The notes: generated by a model not told the origin, from the sequence alone. Numbered from the stretch's first letter, positions 48,041 to 60,070 are shown. The stretch is 64,000 nucleotides of DNA from Protopterus annectens (GCF_019279795.1 NC_056743.1:633191658-633255657), one strand, 5' to 3'. Made by a program: numbers and translations.

Positions 48041-49892
48041 AGTGTTTGATTTGGGACACTTTCTTTTGTATATATTTATCTCGATTGGTTTAATCCTAAG
48101 ACATAAAAAGCAAACTTTCTATGCTTTCTAAACTAATTGCAAAACACTTTTGAGGCCATAATCATGTAAATTCATTATGAAACAAAATAAATATGACTTG
48201 AAAGAGTTTTCATATACCCTCAAACAAAGTGTTGATAAGAAGTCATGGTGCTACATGCATACCGCATACTTAAACAAAGGATTGAAAGACAAAGTTATAC
48301 AGCTTTTGGAAAAAGTATGATTTAACATGAAGGCTGAGGTAAGTCTAAGCATTTTCAATTCCGTGCCAAAAATTAAGTATTTGTTATTTCTTTGTAGAAG
48401 TTTCACAGGACATACCTTATTAATGTAGATTGTTACAGTGTTATCCTGTTTAATTTCATCATGTCATGTGATTTTTTTGAATATTTGTTAAACAGTACTA
48501 CTCTTCTTTATGTCTGTATTGCCAACATTTTATACAACAAAACTGTGAATGAAGCATTTATCCCAGAAAAAAATCTAGTAAAGAGTTTTATTCCATCTAT
48601 GCAGTTTCCCCTGAAATTAATTGATATGCTAACAAAACAATGTTAAGAAAGAATAAAAAAAAATCTATGTTTCAGGTTGCCTTTGCCAAATTGCCCAGGT
48701 TAAACCCATGCAGGGTCCATCAAACAATTCATTTAGCCACCTAAAAATCATGAAATATATAAACATAAACATGACTGCTCAAGCTGCATTGCGAGTTATT
48801 TAGATTCATTGCATAACTACAATGTATGCATCACAGCTGGAAAGGGGATGGAACCTGGTCATGAGATTTTTTTTCTCTTGTCAAAGTACATGTTTTTTCT
48901 TTCGTGCTTACACTAACTACTTGTCAAAATGCTTTGTAAGTACTTTGACTGTTGACAGAAAGTGGAGAAAACATATACTTTTGACTAAAACCTGTAACCT
49001 CTATTGATTCTTCTGGTGCTCATAAGCACTGCTGTGAAAATAGTTGACGATTCAGTTGAAAAAAAAAATTATTTTTTTCCCCAAGTAGTCAACAGAATTT
49101 GTTTGCCATGTCTGAAATTAAGTTAAATATTGTCTTATTTCATAAATGACATCTATGTGTAAAATTACAACTCTGACACAGAAATGTGCTCTTTATTTAA
49201 TCATAATGAATGTTTTCCTAACCAGTGACAACAGTGGGACTTGAGATGATTGAAGGCACATGCAGAATGAAGGTAAGACATAAATTGTCAGGCTTGTCAC
49301 AATGATTTATAGAAATAACTTACTGACCTCTACATAGAAGTTACAGAATAAATCATTTTGTGGTGTGCAATATTATGAGAAGTGTAACAAATGTGCAGAA
49401 TTACCCTCATGAAAGAAAGTAAAAGTTGGCCAAATTAAAGAAATGTACATCATATAATGCATAAAATATTGTTCAAATATCATTGCCTTTCTGTAAGCAG
49501 CAGGGCAGACAAGATCAGACTGCGTAAACTGAGAAAAATATACATATTTTTGTTTTGTAAGTGCAGGATGTGATCATAAATGTATAACCAGAGAGTTTAT
49601 GTATACAACAAGGATTAAGGAGGCATTTAACAATACAGATACTGGTTAAGGATTTTCATCTGGTTTTGGAAGTCATACATTTAGAAAACAGAAACAATTA
49701 GTTGACTAGGTATCAGACTTTTTTTAAACATCTTACTGAGTTATCACTTGTGGCATAGGCACATTTACATTTATAAAAAAGTAATCAAACTCTATTAAAT
49801 TAAAATTAATGAACATTATACTTCACATATATTGCAGATTCGAGTAGGCTGTATGTTACAGGAATATGTAGACCCACCAAATCAGGGAGAAA
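48041..49892. other. No gene seen
   Basis: AT-rich with no open frame above about 61 codons and no recognised repeat. Possibly unique or very old repeat DNA. Confidence 0.5.
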
Positions 49893-51472
49893 CAGTGGAT
49901 ATAAAAAGTGTAAACACTCCTGTTAAAATGCCAAGGTTTTGTGATATAAAAAATGAGACCACAATAAATCATTGAAAAACTTTTCCCACCTTTAATGTGA
50001 CCTATAATTTGTACAATTCAATTAAAAAACAAACTATTCTGTGAGGGGAAAAAAACAATAAGGTGGTTGTACAAGTGTGCACACCCTTAAATTAATACTG
50101 TGTTGTGCGTGCACACCCTTAAACTAATACTTTGTTGAAGCACCTTTTGATTTAGTTACAGCATTCAGTCTTCTTGGGTACACACCTGTCATCAATTAAA
50201 GAGACTCTAATTAACTCCAAATAAAGTTTAGCTGTCCTAGTAAGATTTTCTTGACATTTACTTAGTTGCCTGCTACAGCAAAAGCCATGGTTTGCAGAGA
50301 GCTTACAAAGCATCAAAGGGATCTCATTGTTGAAAGGTATCAGTCAGGAGAATGATATGCTATGGAATACAGTGAAGACAGTCATCAAAAAGTGGAGAAA
50401 ATATGGGACAACAGTGTCAATGCAAAGAACTGGATGTCCCTCTAAAATTGATGAAAAGACAAGACAAAAAGTGGTCAGGAAGGCTACCAAGAAGCCTACA
50501 GCAGCATTGAAGGAGCTGCAGGAATTTCTGGCAAGAACTGGTTGTCTATTACATGTGACAACAATCTCCCATATTCTCCATATGTCTGGACTATAGGGTA
50601 GGGTTGCAAGATGGAAGCTTTTTCTTACACAAAAAAACATCCAGGGCTGGCTAAAATTTGCAAAACAATACATCTGTCTCCCAAAAGCATGTGGGAAAAT
50701 GTGTTATGATCTGATGAGAACAAGGTTGAACTTTTTGGCCACAATTCCAAAAGGTGCGTTTGGAGCAAAAACAACACTTTGCATCACCAAAAGAACACCA
50801 TCCCCACTGTGAAGCATGGTGGTGGCAGTATTATGCTTTGGGGTTGCTTTTCTTCAGCTGGAGTTGGGGCTTTAGTCAAGGTGTAGGGAATTCTGAACAG
50901 TTCCAAATACCAGTCACTTTTGGACCAAAACCTTCAGGCATTTGCTAGAAAGCTGAAGATGAAGAGGAATTTCACCTTTCAACATGCCAATGACTACAAG
51001 CATACATCCAAATCAATAAAAGAATGGCTTCACCAGAAGAAAATTAAAGTTTTGGAATAGCCCAGCCAGAGCCCAGACCTAAATCAAATAGAAAAATTGG
51101 GGGGGTGACCTGAAGAGGGCTGTGCACAAGAGATGCCCTTGCAAGGAAGTGTGGGCAAATATTGCCAAGTCAGGATGTGCCATGCTGATAGACTCCTACC
51201 CAAGAAGACTGAATGCTGTAATTAAATCAAAAAGTACTTCAACGAAGTATTAGTTTAAGGGTGTGCAAACTTATGCAACCAGCTTATTGTATGTTTCTTA
51301 TTTTTTATATTTTTCCCTTAACAGATTTGTTTTCTTTTTCAATTGAATTGTACAAGTTATAGGTCAGATTAAAGGTGGAAACAGTTTTGAAATGATTTAT
51401 TGTCATCTCATTTTTTATATCACAAAAAAGTGGCATTTTAACAAGGAGTATGTACACTTTTTATATCCACTG
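49893..51472 (+). mobile_element. Tc1/mariner-type transposon 1
   Basis: The left end CAGTGGATATAAAAAGTGTA and the right end ACACTTTTTATATCCACTG are inverted repeats. They continue inward (TTAAAATGCCA / TGGCATTTTAA, then the ATATAAAAAATGAGA pair). Inner direct words GTGCACACCCTTAAACTAAT lie at both ends, an IR/DR-like arrangement. Length is about 1580 bp, normal for Tc1. The expected TA duplication reads AA and CA, so it has mutated. One transposase relic inside. Confidence 0.9.
50287..51258 (+). pseudogene. Tc1-like transposase 1, degenerate
   Basis: Cut-and-paste DDE/DDD-type transposase. The frame starts at ATG 50287 (MVCRELTKHQRDLIVERYQSG), a paired-like HTH region. Later come [26 protein letters not shown] (first Asp present, Trp before it changed to stop), [32 protein letters not shown] (DPKHT expected; Pro changed to Tyr) and PSQSPDLNQIEKL (SPDLNPIE expected; third acidic position retained). 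At least five stops and a frameshift. End at the TAA 51256-51258. Confidence 0.88.
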
Positions 51473-51899
51473 CATGATCTTGATTCACTATTATGTTTCA
51501 TCTACTCACTCCATAATATAATAATATTCTGCCAAGAATAAAATTGAGAATTATAGATTGTATGAAAATCAATGAAACATTTATAAGTTTTCTTTTTGAA
51601 AATAACTTGAGGCAGATTATAAAGACGGCAGCAAAACTTAAAAAATATATTAGCCTTCTTACATGTATTAACTGAAGCCAAAGTACTTTTCTGCTAAATA
51701 TTTCCATTTTGGGTAATACTGATCATATGACATAGTGGTTACTGAACTGGACTTGCCTAGAAAAATCAAGTAGTCACAATTGCATGCTGATTACAACTAG
51801 CAAATTCAGAGAAGAAAATGGATACTTGCAGAAAATGCAGTGTGAGGATTTCTTTAAAGAGAAGGATGTTGATGAAATGTAGAATTACTTAAAATATTA
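51473..51899. other. No gene seen
   Basis: Short AT-rich interval between Tc1 element 1 and the old CR1-related relic. The relic may begin within it. Confidence 0.4.
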
Positions 51900-52940
51900 C
51901 ATCCACATGCTTAGGTTTGTAAGAAAGTGACCAATGCAAAGCAAACATATAAAACTATGACAGAAATATAAAATGAATATAGGATAACTACTTAAACAGA
52001 GAAACAGAATACTGGAAATGTAAAGGGTTAGTAAGAACTATTTGTTATAAACAGCTGAACAAATTGGAGAAACTACAGGCTGCTTTTGAACAAGATAAGT
52101 ATAAGGAAAAAATGTCTGGTGATATTAAAGGTAATATGTAAGGTTTTTACAAATTCCTTAATGATAGTAGAAGTAAAACTACAAAATATGAACAGTTTAA
52201 AAAAATGGTGAATGTGATAAAGCTTTTTACTGAATAGTATGCAGCAGTCTGTGGGGAGAAAGGATCTCTAACCCTATACTGCATTAAGAGAGAGAATTAT
52301 TATTATTACTCTGTTTTGACACAAGTACTCCATTGTACTTCTCTGTAATTGAAACCTATGAAAGTTATATTGGTTGGACGGAATATCCAACAAAAATCTA
52401 CAGATATTAAAGCTGATCCTTAATTTTTGGTAAAAGCCTGTAAAATGATTAATGCTGAAGGAATGGAAGACAGTTTTAATTAAGCTAGGATATAAAGGTA
52501 AAGGAGTTAGAAGAACTCCTTGCTAGTGGTACATTAGTTTATTGTAAAACTCATCTATACCTATGGAAACAGTGACATTGGTATTCTTAATTCAGGATCT
52601 GGTCAAGATTGGATTTTATAGCGTATTGCAACATGGCTTTGTCAGGGATAGGTGTACCCAAACATGTAATTTGTCATTTTACAACAAAATTATAATTGCC
52701 ATGAACAATAGCATTAAAGTGGAAGTAGTATTCATTAAACTTGCAGCCACTTTTGATAAAATAAGTAATTACTTCTTGATTATAAACTCTAGGGGGTTGA
52801 GAATACATTTTCTCTTGTGGAGTAGATTCAAGAAAGGGTTTGCAGTGCAACATGTCAAGCTAGATATGGCAATAATACAGGAAAATATTTGGTCTATATC
52901 CAAGAACTGCCACTATGATTTAGGAATACATTCTTGTTAC
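51900..52940 (+). pseudogene. Old CR1-related relic 1, first part (endonuclease-RT linker and RT start)
   Basis: Collinear with the young CR1-like ORF2 but with many stops. GFYKFLNDSRSKTTKYEQF corresponds to the AFFSY-RNLGG linker, AAVCGEKG to the following part, and QHGFVRDRCTQTCNLSFYNK and VVFIKLAATFDKISNYFLII (52563-52952 frame) to FGFVKGRSCLLNLVDFFETV and TAYLDLAKAFDTI. CR1-like copy D then interrupts it at about 52941. Identity is low, so the relic is far older than copy D. Confidence 0.65.
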
Positions 52941-55900
52941 ATAGGTTCATAGGTTCATAGGTTCATACTAGGCTATCTGCCCTAGGGCATTTATAAGCCT
53001 AGCCAGAATGTGTTTGGCTTTCGCCACCCATTTTAAATTTATTTTGCTATGCCCTTTTTCGAGGTTAGTATACTGTGCCTCTGTCTAACAGTGACACAGA
53101 AGTGATACCCGGGGTAAACCTACGATCTCCCATCCACTCATCAAGATTCCTCTTGAAGAGAGTCAATGAGGGACTCTGCCTAACCTGGACTGGGATTTTA
53201 TTCCAGAGTGAAGGGAGCCTCTGGGTTATGAATCTGTCCCTCCAGCATGTCCTATTTACTTCAGTGCTGAGGTTCAAGTCTCTCGAGCGTGTAGCTCGAT
53301 GGGATTTGGATTTTCTGAGGTGCAGCATGTCCATTAATTCTGGGTTGGACATGGCTTTATAGGTCAGGCACAGATTGCCTCTGAACAGGCGATATGCCAC
53401 TGAGTAGAGCTGGAGTTTCTTTAACCGGGCAGCATATGGCATCTGTTTGAGCCCTTTGATCCTCTTGGTGAGGTACTTTTGGGGTCTTTCCAGTTGCTGC
53501 AGGTGTCTGGTAAGGTACATCCCAAAAGGGCCATTGTACTCAATTATGGGCCTGATGAGGGATGAGTAAAGAGGCATGATGACCTCCCCTGATCTAGATG
53601 TGAATCCCTTCATGATTAGGTGGGCTATATAAAATGTTTTTCTAACTACTTTGGCCACGTGGTTGTCAAATGAGAGATTGCTATCAACTTGGGTCCCCAG
53701 GTCCCTAATTACTTCTTCTGTACTTAATGGATTACCACCTATGTGGTAATTTGTGGGCACTTTGTTTTTGCCAAAGGGATAACTATACACTTTTTGGCAT
53801 TTAGCTTGAGGCCATGGCTCTGGCACCAGTTGTCTGTTTCTATGAGGCCCTTTTGGAGGATGCTTGTGTCGGCTGGAGAGTCGATTATGGTGCCCAGTTT
53901 GCAGTCATCTGCGAACTTGGTCAGCCACAGTCCTTCCGTGTTGGCCTGTACCTCCGAGAAATATATACCGAACAAGAGAGGTCCCAGGACTGAGCCTTGT
54001 GGGACACCACTTGTAACTAGTTTGGAGTCTGACATGGCTCCAGCAATTCTAACCATGTGGGTTCTGTCCTTGAGCCAGTTTGCAATCCATCTAGTGACAT
54101 AGGTGTTTATATTTAAACTGGTGAGCTTATCTATAATGCCCGAGTGGGGTATTGTATCGAAGGCTTTAGCGAGGTCCAGGTAGGCTGTGTGGACCACCTT
54201 CCCCTCGTCAATCGCCTTGGTGACTGTTTCAAAGAAATCAACCAGGTTTAAAAGGCAGGTTCTGCCCTTAACAAAGCTGAACTGGGTAGGATCCAGTGTC
54301 TGTAGGTCCCCAATATCTTTATTTATGAGGTCCATGATGATCCTTTCCATAGCTTTGCAGACTAAGCTAGTCAGGCTTATGGGGTGATAGTTTCCAGGAT
54401 CGATTGAGGCACCACCTTTATGGAGAGGGACCACTGTTGCTGCACGCCACTCTTTGGGCACATATCCTGTAGTAAGGCTGAGATTGAATAGTAGTTTTAT
54501 GTTTGGGTTTAGCTGTTCTTGGAGTTCATGTAGGACGCAGCCCGGGACACCATCTGGTCCCATTGATGCTGTGTTTTTTGCTTTGGAGAGGGCGGCTCTT
54601 ACCTGAGCATCTGAGATGTCAGGGGGGCAGCACTCTGCTGGGATAGATATTTGCCCTTTTGGTGGGGAGGGGTGGGAGAAGTTTGAGCTGAACCTGTTAG
54701 CTAGGATGTTGGCAATGTATGTGGGTTCAGTGTATTTTTTGTCATTTTGGACTAATTCTGAGCATATCTGGGAATTACCACCCAGGTTCCTAATATAACT
54801 AAAGAAAGCCTTGTGATTATCCTTAGTGTCCTGTGCAATTTTTCTCTCAAAGCTGGCCTTAGACAATTTTATGAGTGCCCGTAGTTTTTTGCTAATACTG
54901 ATCAGTGATGCCTTCCCTTTTTGGGATTTTGCTCTATCATTTAGTAGCTTCCTCCTTCTATTGTATAGTTTGTTTATGGCTGGGGACCACCAGACAGGAC
55001 ATCTGCCTTTGGAGGATTGGGTCTTGGTTTTATTCGGGATCGCATGATCCATGCATTCCTGAAGGTGTTCATAGAATGCGTTTATAAAGGATTCTGCGGT
55101 CTGGGCCGTATTTTCCACAGGCCCGGGGGCTTTGAAGGATTCTACCTTGGTTTTGAGGAGTGTGAAATTTGCTTTAGAGAAGTTTTTCACTGTGGTTTTC
55201 TGGGCAGGGGGTGGGGTCGGGATGTGAATATCCAGTGAGATTAGTTTATGGTCTGATCTTACCAGTGAGGGATACACTTCTGGTCTGGAGCATAGAGTCC
55301 CCATGTTGGTGATGATCAGGTCCAGTATGTTTTCCCCTCTTGTGGGAGTGGCAACAAGTTGTTCCATAGCATTTGAGTTTATAAATTCTAGGAACCTTTG
55401 GGCTAGGGTGTTGGAGCTAGAGTAATGCTCCCAGTCTATGTTTGGGTAGTTGAAGTCGCCTAATATAATGGTGTTTGGAGAGACATTCATATTTTCCAGT
55501 GTTCTCAGGAAGGCCAAGTGGGGTTCCTGGGTTTGGGAGGGTGGTCTGTAGCAGGCTATAAACTGGAAGGCAGTTTTACCCACTGTTAGTTGCACATGGA
55601 TAGTCTCTGATGCTTCGTGCTTTGCCACCAACCTGGAGGTGTGGGTATCTTTGATGAATATCGATACTCCCCCTCCTTTTGTGGTTCGGTCCAAGTTTTG
55701 GGGCCGAAAAGCATGGTATGAGGTATAACCTGGTAGTGCTGGGGTGCTCTCGGGAGCCCTGAACCAGGTTTCTGTTACTGCACAGATATCGATGTTCTCC
55801 ATGCTAAGGAGAGTTTCGAGTGCATGCATCTTGAGGTTTAGACTTCTGGCGTTGAATAGCATTACTCTTAGTTTCTTATCCCTTGTGATACCTATGGAGG

Positions 55901-56104
55901 TGGGTTTGTCTTTTGAGCCTTGCCTAAAAGAGGCACTATAGGGGGTTGCAAGAGCCTTTGCCAATATCCGAAAGCCCAGGGGTGACAGGTGCAAGCCGTC
56001 CCTAGCGAAGCATTGTGGCTTGTCGAGCATATCATCCCAAGCTGATAGGCATTGGATCCCCTTTGAATGACACCAGTACTTAAGCCAATTGTTGAAATTG
56101 ATCT
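52941..56104 (-). mobile_element. CR1-like LINE copy D (5'-truncated within ORF1)
   Basis: The 3' end at 52941 has GGTTCATA repeats and the family tail; homology to copies B and C stops near 56104, within the esterase domain. It contains the end of ORF1 and all of ORF2. It inserted in antisense into the old CR1-related relic, whose sequence resumes after 56104. No convincing target duplication. Confidence 0.9.
53065..56030 (-). pseudogene. CR1-like copy D: ORF1 end fused in frame to ORF2, one frameshift near the end
   Basis: A single frame of 763 codons (56030-53739) runs from the esterase C-terminus (RDGLHLSPLGFRILAKALAT) without a stop into the endonuclease (VMLFNARSLNLKMHALE, VTETWFRAP, ILGDFNYPNIDW, RSDHKLISLDIHIP). 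It continues into the RT (GPDGVPGCVLHELQEQLNP, YLDLAKAFDTIPHSG, SGVPQGSVLGPLLFG, LTKFADDCKLG). A one-base loss in a G run near 53778 shifts the frame. 53826-53065 then carries the rest (YHIGGNPLSTEEVIRDLG, WRDRFITQRLPSLWN, WMGDRRFTPGITS, stop after RGTVY). Apart from that indel and the missing 5' part it is intact, with all endonuclease and RT catalytic residues present. It is the youngest-looking ORF2 here. Confidence 0.93.
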
Positions 56105-56759
56105 CTTCTATGACATTTTATGTCCATCAAGAATGTTCTTTTGATTACATGTACATGACATGAAAACTGGTAAACATGTTGCCTTTCAAGAGGACAGCTT
56201 TCTAAAGTCTTCACTAGACAATGCATGGATTGGGAAATATACTATGATCATTAACATATGTAAACCAAATATATGATATATGATTATCAAAATATATAAC
56301 AATAATACATGATTGATAGAACTATTATAGAAAATGTAAAACTGATTAGAGATCTCAAAAGACTTGTGGATAATAATCTCTTATTTGATAAACATACATA
56401 ATATGCTGTTAAAGAATGCAGTGGAAGTACTTGATAGCTCTATAAGATACTTCAAATCAACGGACATGGTTGTTTGAAAATATCATTATGTCTCTGATTC
56501 AACCTAAGACAGAATATGGTTTGTTATTATGGACAACTTCAGGAACACAGAAAATATAAAAATTGGAGGTTATACGTTAAAAAAAGATTCGGGGATGTGA
56601 GGAAAGGATTCTCTTAGGAAATTAGGTACTTAATCAATTTCCCAGAAAAAATGTGTATACTAAGCCTTTAAAGACATTTTTTATAGGAATGTGTAGGTCT
56701 TTGAGGATGTTTTAAAAATGGGTCACTGAGATAGTAGGGCTTTAGCAAACATAATAAGG
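56105..56759 (+). pseudogene. Old CR1-related relic 1, second part
   Basis: After copy D the + strand continues the family order. At about 56341-56395, IRDLKRLVDNNLLFDKHT matches IRDLGTQVDSNLSFDTHV. The following AT-rich, stop-filled DNA matches the AKVVRKTFYIAHL and IEYNAPFG segments weakly (about 56400-56530). It ends at the Penelope-like insertion. Confidence 0.6.
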
Positions 56760-56773
56760 CAGTCTTATGGTTT
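56760..56773. repeat. Target-site duplication of the Penelope-like element, left
   Basis: CAGTCTTATGGTTT, identical to 57749-57762. The apparent ATG start of the neighbouring open frame lies inside it and is coincidental. Confidence 0.85.
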
Positions 56774-57492
56774 TTGACAATCCAGTTGCAAGTAAATTAG
56801 TAACAACTGTAACACCAATTGATTATACTTTGGCCTTCCCTATTCCTATTACTAATGAGATGGTATACATTAGAAATACCATCTTGAATAATTGGAAAGT
56901 AGTGTTAGGTAACACTGAATTGAGTAAACTTATTGGTAATTTCCCTTTGTTCACTTACAAAAGGACAGTCAATATAAAGACTATTTTAGAGAGAGGTGCC
57001 TTTAACCAAAACGGTGTTAAAACTAGTTTTAATTTGGGTACCTTTCCTTGTGGGGCATGTAAACAATGCAGATATATTACAGGGACTGCATCAGTATTAT
57101 TTAAACACATTACTAGGACATTTCAGTGTAAGGGACACTATACATGTAAGACTACAAATGTGGTTTATGCAGCTATGTGTAGCTTGTGTGAACATTTTTA
57201 TATAGGAAAAACCACAAGAGCATTAAATAAGCGTATATATGAACACATGTTAGCTATATGTAAGAAAGATACATCTAATGCTATAGCCAAGCATTCCTTG
57301 ACTTGTTCTAGTTTCAAAAAGTTTTCATTTTTCATCTTAGAGAGAGTTAATGATGACAAATTTAGTGGACATTTTAAAGTTCTTTTAGAATGTAAAGAAA
57401 CTCTATGGCAGATTTTATTAAATGCAGACCAGCTTCCTGGATTGAATGACATGATCAATATAAAGTGCTTTTTACAAGCACAAAGATTATAA
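56774..57492 (+). pseudogene. Penelope-like ORF C-terminus: linker and GIY-YIG endonuclease
   Basis: An open frame of about 239 codons with no internal stop. A linker comes first (FPIPITNEMVYIRNTILNNW, IGNFPLFTYKRTVNIKTIL), then CGACKQCRYI (paired Cys like the zinc-like linker of the Neptune/Penelope group) and CKTTNVVYAAMCSLC. The GIY-YIG core is HFYIGKTTRALNKRIYEHM (Tyr-Ile-Gly, catalytic Arg), followed by FFILERV and LLECKETLWQIL (acidic residue) and QLPGLNDMINI. GIY-YIG endonuclease nicks the target for reverse transcription. Although truncated, the domain shows no lesions, so the insertion is relatively recent. Confidence 0.88.
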
Positions 57493-57748
57493 TTTTACAC
57501 GTTTAAAGTATTCACTTTTTGTTTTCTTAAAAAAGTTGATGTGCTTTTAAATATTTAAAAACATATTAAGTGGTTAATGCATTTTATTGGTCTGTTTGAT
57601 TACATGTGACATGATAGTTATTTATTTAAATGCTGTAAAATGTATGGATGTTGTTTGTCTGAAGAAATTCATGTTTTATTAAATTGGACAAAAGCGCTAA
57701 AGAAGGTTGTGGCATTTCATTCGATTCCATCTACTGACAGTGATTTTA
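56774..57748 (+). mobile_element. Penelope-like element, 5'-truncated, with GIY-YIG endonuclease
   Basis: Bounded by a 14-bp direct duplication (56760-56773, 57749-57762). It contains the C-terminal part of the single Penelope ORF and a 3' UTR with TGGACAAAAGCGCTAAAGAA near its end. The RT part is missing, as expected for a 5'-truncated copy. It lies inside the old CR1-related relic. Confidence 0.88.
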
Positions 57749-57762
57749 CAGTCTTATGGTTT

Positions 57763-57925
57763 AATAATTTAGTTGTAAAAGAATGGAGCAAATCATAAAG
57801 ATTTATTAGGGACTCTGCTGATAATATAAACATTAAACTTACTTATGATTTTTTTTTTTTTTATGAAAGTTTCAATTTCAGCTGCAAAGGGTGTTTTCAC
57901 ATGTCTGAAGAACAATATATGCACG

Positions 57926-57927
<2 letters not shown>
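57763..57927 (+). other. Continuation of host sequence after the Penelope-like insertion
   Basis: Joins to the sequence before 56760 when the insert is removed. A T run lies at about 57849-57861. Whether this is still the CR1-related relic is unclear; no motif was matched. Confidence 0.4.

Positions 57928-57980
<53 letters not shown>
57928..57980. repeat. (TA)n microsatellite
   Basis: A pure TA run of about 53 bp. It interrupts the L1/Tx1-like fragment read on the opposite strand. Confidence 0.98.
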
Positions 57981-57982
<2 letters not shown>

Positions 57983-58778
57983 CTCCACATCTCTGCTTTA
58001 TACAAATTTTTATAAAATTTCCAACATGTCTGTAATACCTGTACAGGATTTCTGGTTATTTTTTTTTGTTCTAGACTTTCTAAGTTTGGCAACAACCCTT
58101 TCTACTTTCTGTTGCTAAAGTCACTGTGCCTAAAGTTTTTGTGCTCTTTGGTTAACAAAATAACAGTTGCTTAACAGCAGTCTTTCTAAACTCATGCATA
58201 TTATCCAGTTATTCCTTTATTTTCTCTTTAGCACTCAGATTCCTCATATTCTGTAATACTTTAACCTTTGTCAGTCCCTCTAAATAATTAATGGTACTTA
58301 ACCAGATCTCTTTCTTCTCTTTCTTCCCTATTTTTTTAATTCACTTTCATTTTATCCCACTCACTATCTATAACTTTTGGAGAACTTTCTATCTTCCCTA
58401 ATAACTCCCATATAATTTCCATTACCCATTCCTTAATTTCCTCTCTTTTTGACAGATAGGTGGGGAAGTGCAAGTGTCTCATCTTTACTTCATTATCCCC
58501 TGCAATTTTATCTAAGTAATTATTGGTGCATGACCTGAAATAGTTATTAGACGTGTGTCAAAGTTCTCAGTGAAATGCACACGTTCCTGTGGAATATAAT
58601 TTCTGTCTTGTCTAGCCCAGTTATTGTACCCTGGGGAATAATATGTAAATCCTCTCAGAGTTCTTACTACTGAATTTCCATTTTCCATACCAAGTATTTT
58701 CATAAATTTCTTCTGAAATCTACCCTCTTTTGTTATATTTTCTCTTGTAGTCCCAGCAGATGCATCCTCTTCTATCAC
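57981..58778 (-). pseudogene. L1/Tx1-like ORF2 fragment (endonuclease end to RT start)
   Basis: The minus strand from 58778 gives TYYSPGYNNWARQDRNYIPQ and RLITISGHAPI, resembling the end of an APE endonuclease (SDHAPI expected, with Asp changed to Gly). A Lys/Glu-rich linker follows (KEWVMEIIWELLGKIESS). Then from 58095 comes LQTCWKFYKNLYKAE, resembling the FYxxLYxSE word that precedes the RT in L1-type elements. Several stops. Too short for a firm clade. Confidence 0.55.
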
Positions 58779-59030
58779 TATTAGCGTTGTTGCCTCACAG
58801 CAAGAGGTTCTCCTGTTTGATTCTCAGCTGGAGCGATTTCTGTGTGGAGTCTGCATGTCCTCCCCACGGTCGAGTTCGAAAGACATGCGTAGAATGGGTG
58901 TGCCTTTGCTGAAGGTTGGGCATTGAGCTGGCACCTCAACACCCATAAAAAAATCTACTGCCAATCATTAGTGGACCGGAGTTCCACTGTTGCGACCCCT
59001 AACCAGGAAAAGCCGAAAGAAGAACAAGAG
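58779..59030 (+). repeat. tRNA-derived SINE with RTE-like tail
   Basis: Head: TAGCGTTGTTGCCTCACAGC (A-box region) and GTTTGATTCTCAGCTGG (B-box region). Body: TTTCTGTGTGGAGTCTGCAT. End: TTGCGACCCCTAACCAGG and AAAAGCCGAAAGAAGAAC. The last words match the 3' end typical of RTE-type LINEs in fishes, which suggests mobilisation by such a partner; RTE relics are at 1-980 and 43060-43760. Partner assignment is inference. Confidence 0.7.
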
Positions 59031-59829
59031 TCTGCATATTGCTTGTAAATTCTTTTCACAGAATTTGACATAAATTACTGTTTGTTTCAGTGTCAGTGAA
59101 TTTTCTGGATACTGATTTTAATATCTATGCTTCTTTTTAAATTCTTTAATTATTTGTAGTTTAATGACTGATTTTAGGAGATAAGCAATATCAGGCAAAG
59201 TGTAAATAGAAAACATTTAGGAAATAAACTGCCCTCTGCTACTCAACATCACTCAACCCTTATTAGACATGATGCTACAGATGACAATTTTGGAATTCAG
59301 GACACAAGTAAATAACAATCTCAGGTTTCAGAGCTCATTAAATCAAAATGAAAAATAAAGGGAGACAATCTCTGCAAACACTTCAGAAGACCAATAAGTT
59401 GACTAATGTCTATAATGCAATGAGAAAATATGCTAACTAAAAGCACACTGTTCTGTTATGTAATACCGAGATTACAGGGATTGATACCGTCATTCAATCA
59501 TAAAACACTCAGTCTGCAGAAAAATTATACTATTTTACCAAATGAGAAGGTAAGCAGTAGATGCAAGGGTCAAGCTAATAGGACGAAATCTAAACTGAAC
59601 TTGGAAGTATTAAAAAACATTATAGTAAGAAAAAACAGGGAGAAAAACTGAGGATGAAAACATGGATCAGACTGTGAAAGTACAAAGGCAGCTTGAAAAG
59701 GTCTGTATGCAGGCAAATGAAGTAGGTGGTGAAAACAGTGGGATTAATAAGACCGATGGTGATGAAGGACATTAAGAAAGGTCATTCTTTTTTAACAACT
59801 GAACGAGCCAACATTACTGAATTAAAGCT
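59031..59829. other. No gene seen
   Basis: Possibly the decayed 5' part of the relic that starts at about 59830. The open frame at 59430-59651 has no recognisable motif. Confidence 0.4.
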
Positions 59830-60070
59830 ATGGATTCTTCATATTAGGTAAAAATGATAGTCTAATAATTGGAGATTCAGATATTAAATAAACTGATACT
59901 CATATCTGCAGAGATGATAATGGACATCAAATAGGTTTATGTTTGTCAGGAGAAAAAATATAGAATATGAGTAGGACATTTGAATACCTTAATGTAAGAA
60001 AGTATGGAACTATGTTTATTCATGTTGGTTCAAATGATGTCATCTTAAAGGTCTCACTGATTGTTAGTAC
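59830..60070 (+). pseudogene. Old CR1-related relic 2: SGNH esterase (ORF1) part
   Basis: The + strand has SLIIGDSDIK (GDS block), a stop, then ICRDDNGHQIGLCLSGEKI (Gly block), YLNVRKYGTMFIHVGSNDV (GxND block). The order and spacing match VIGDS, CLSGARI and HAGVND of the young ORF1s. Two stops lie inside this stretch. The later DxxH block was not found, so the match is partial but collinear. Confidence 0.7.
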
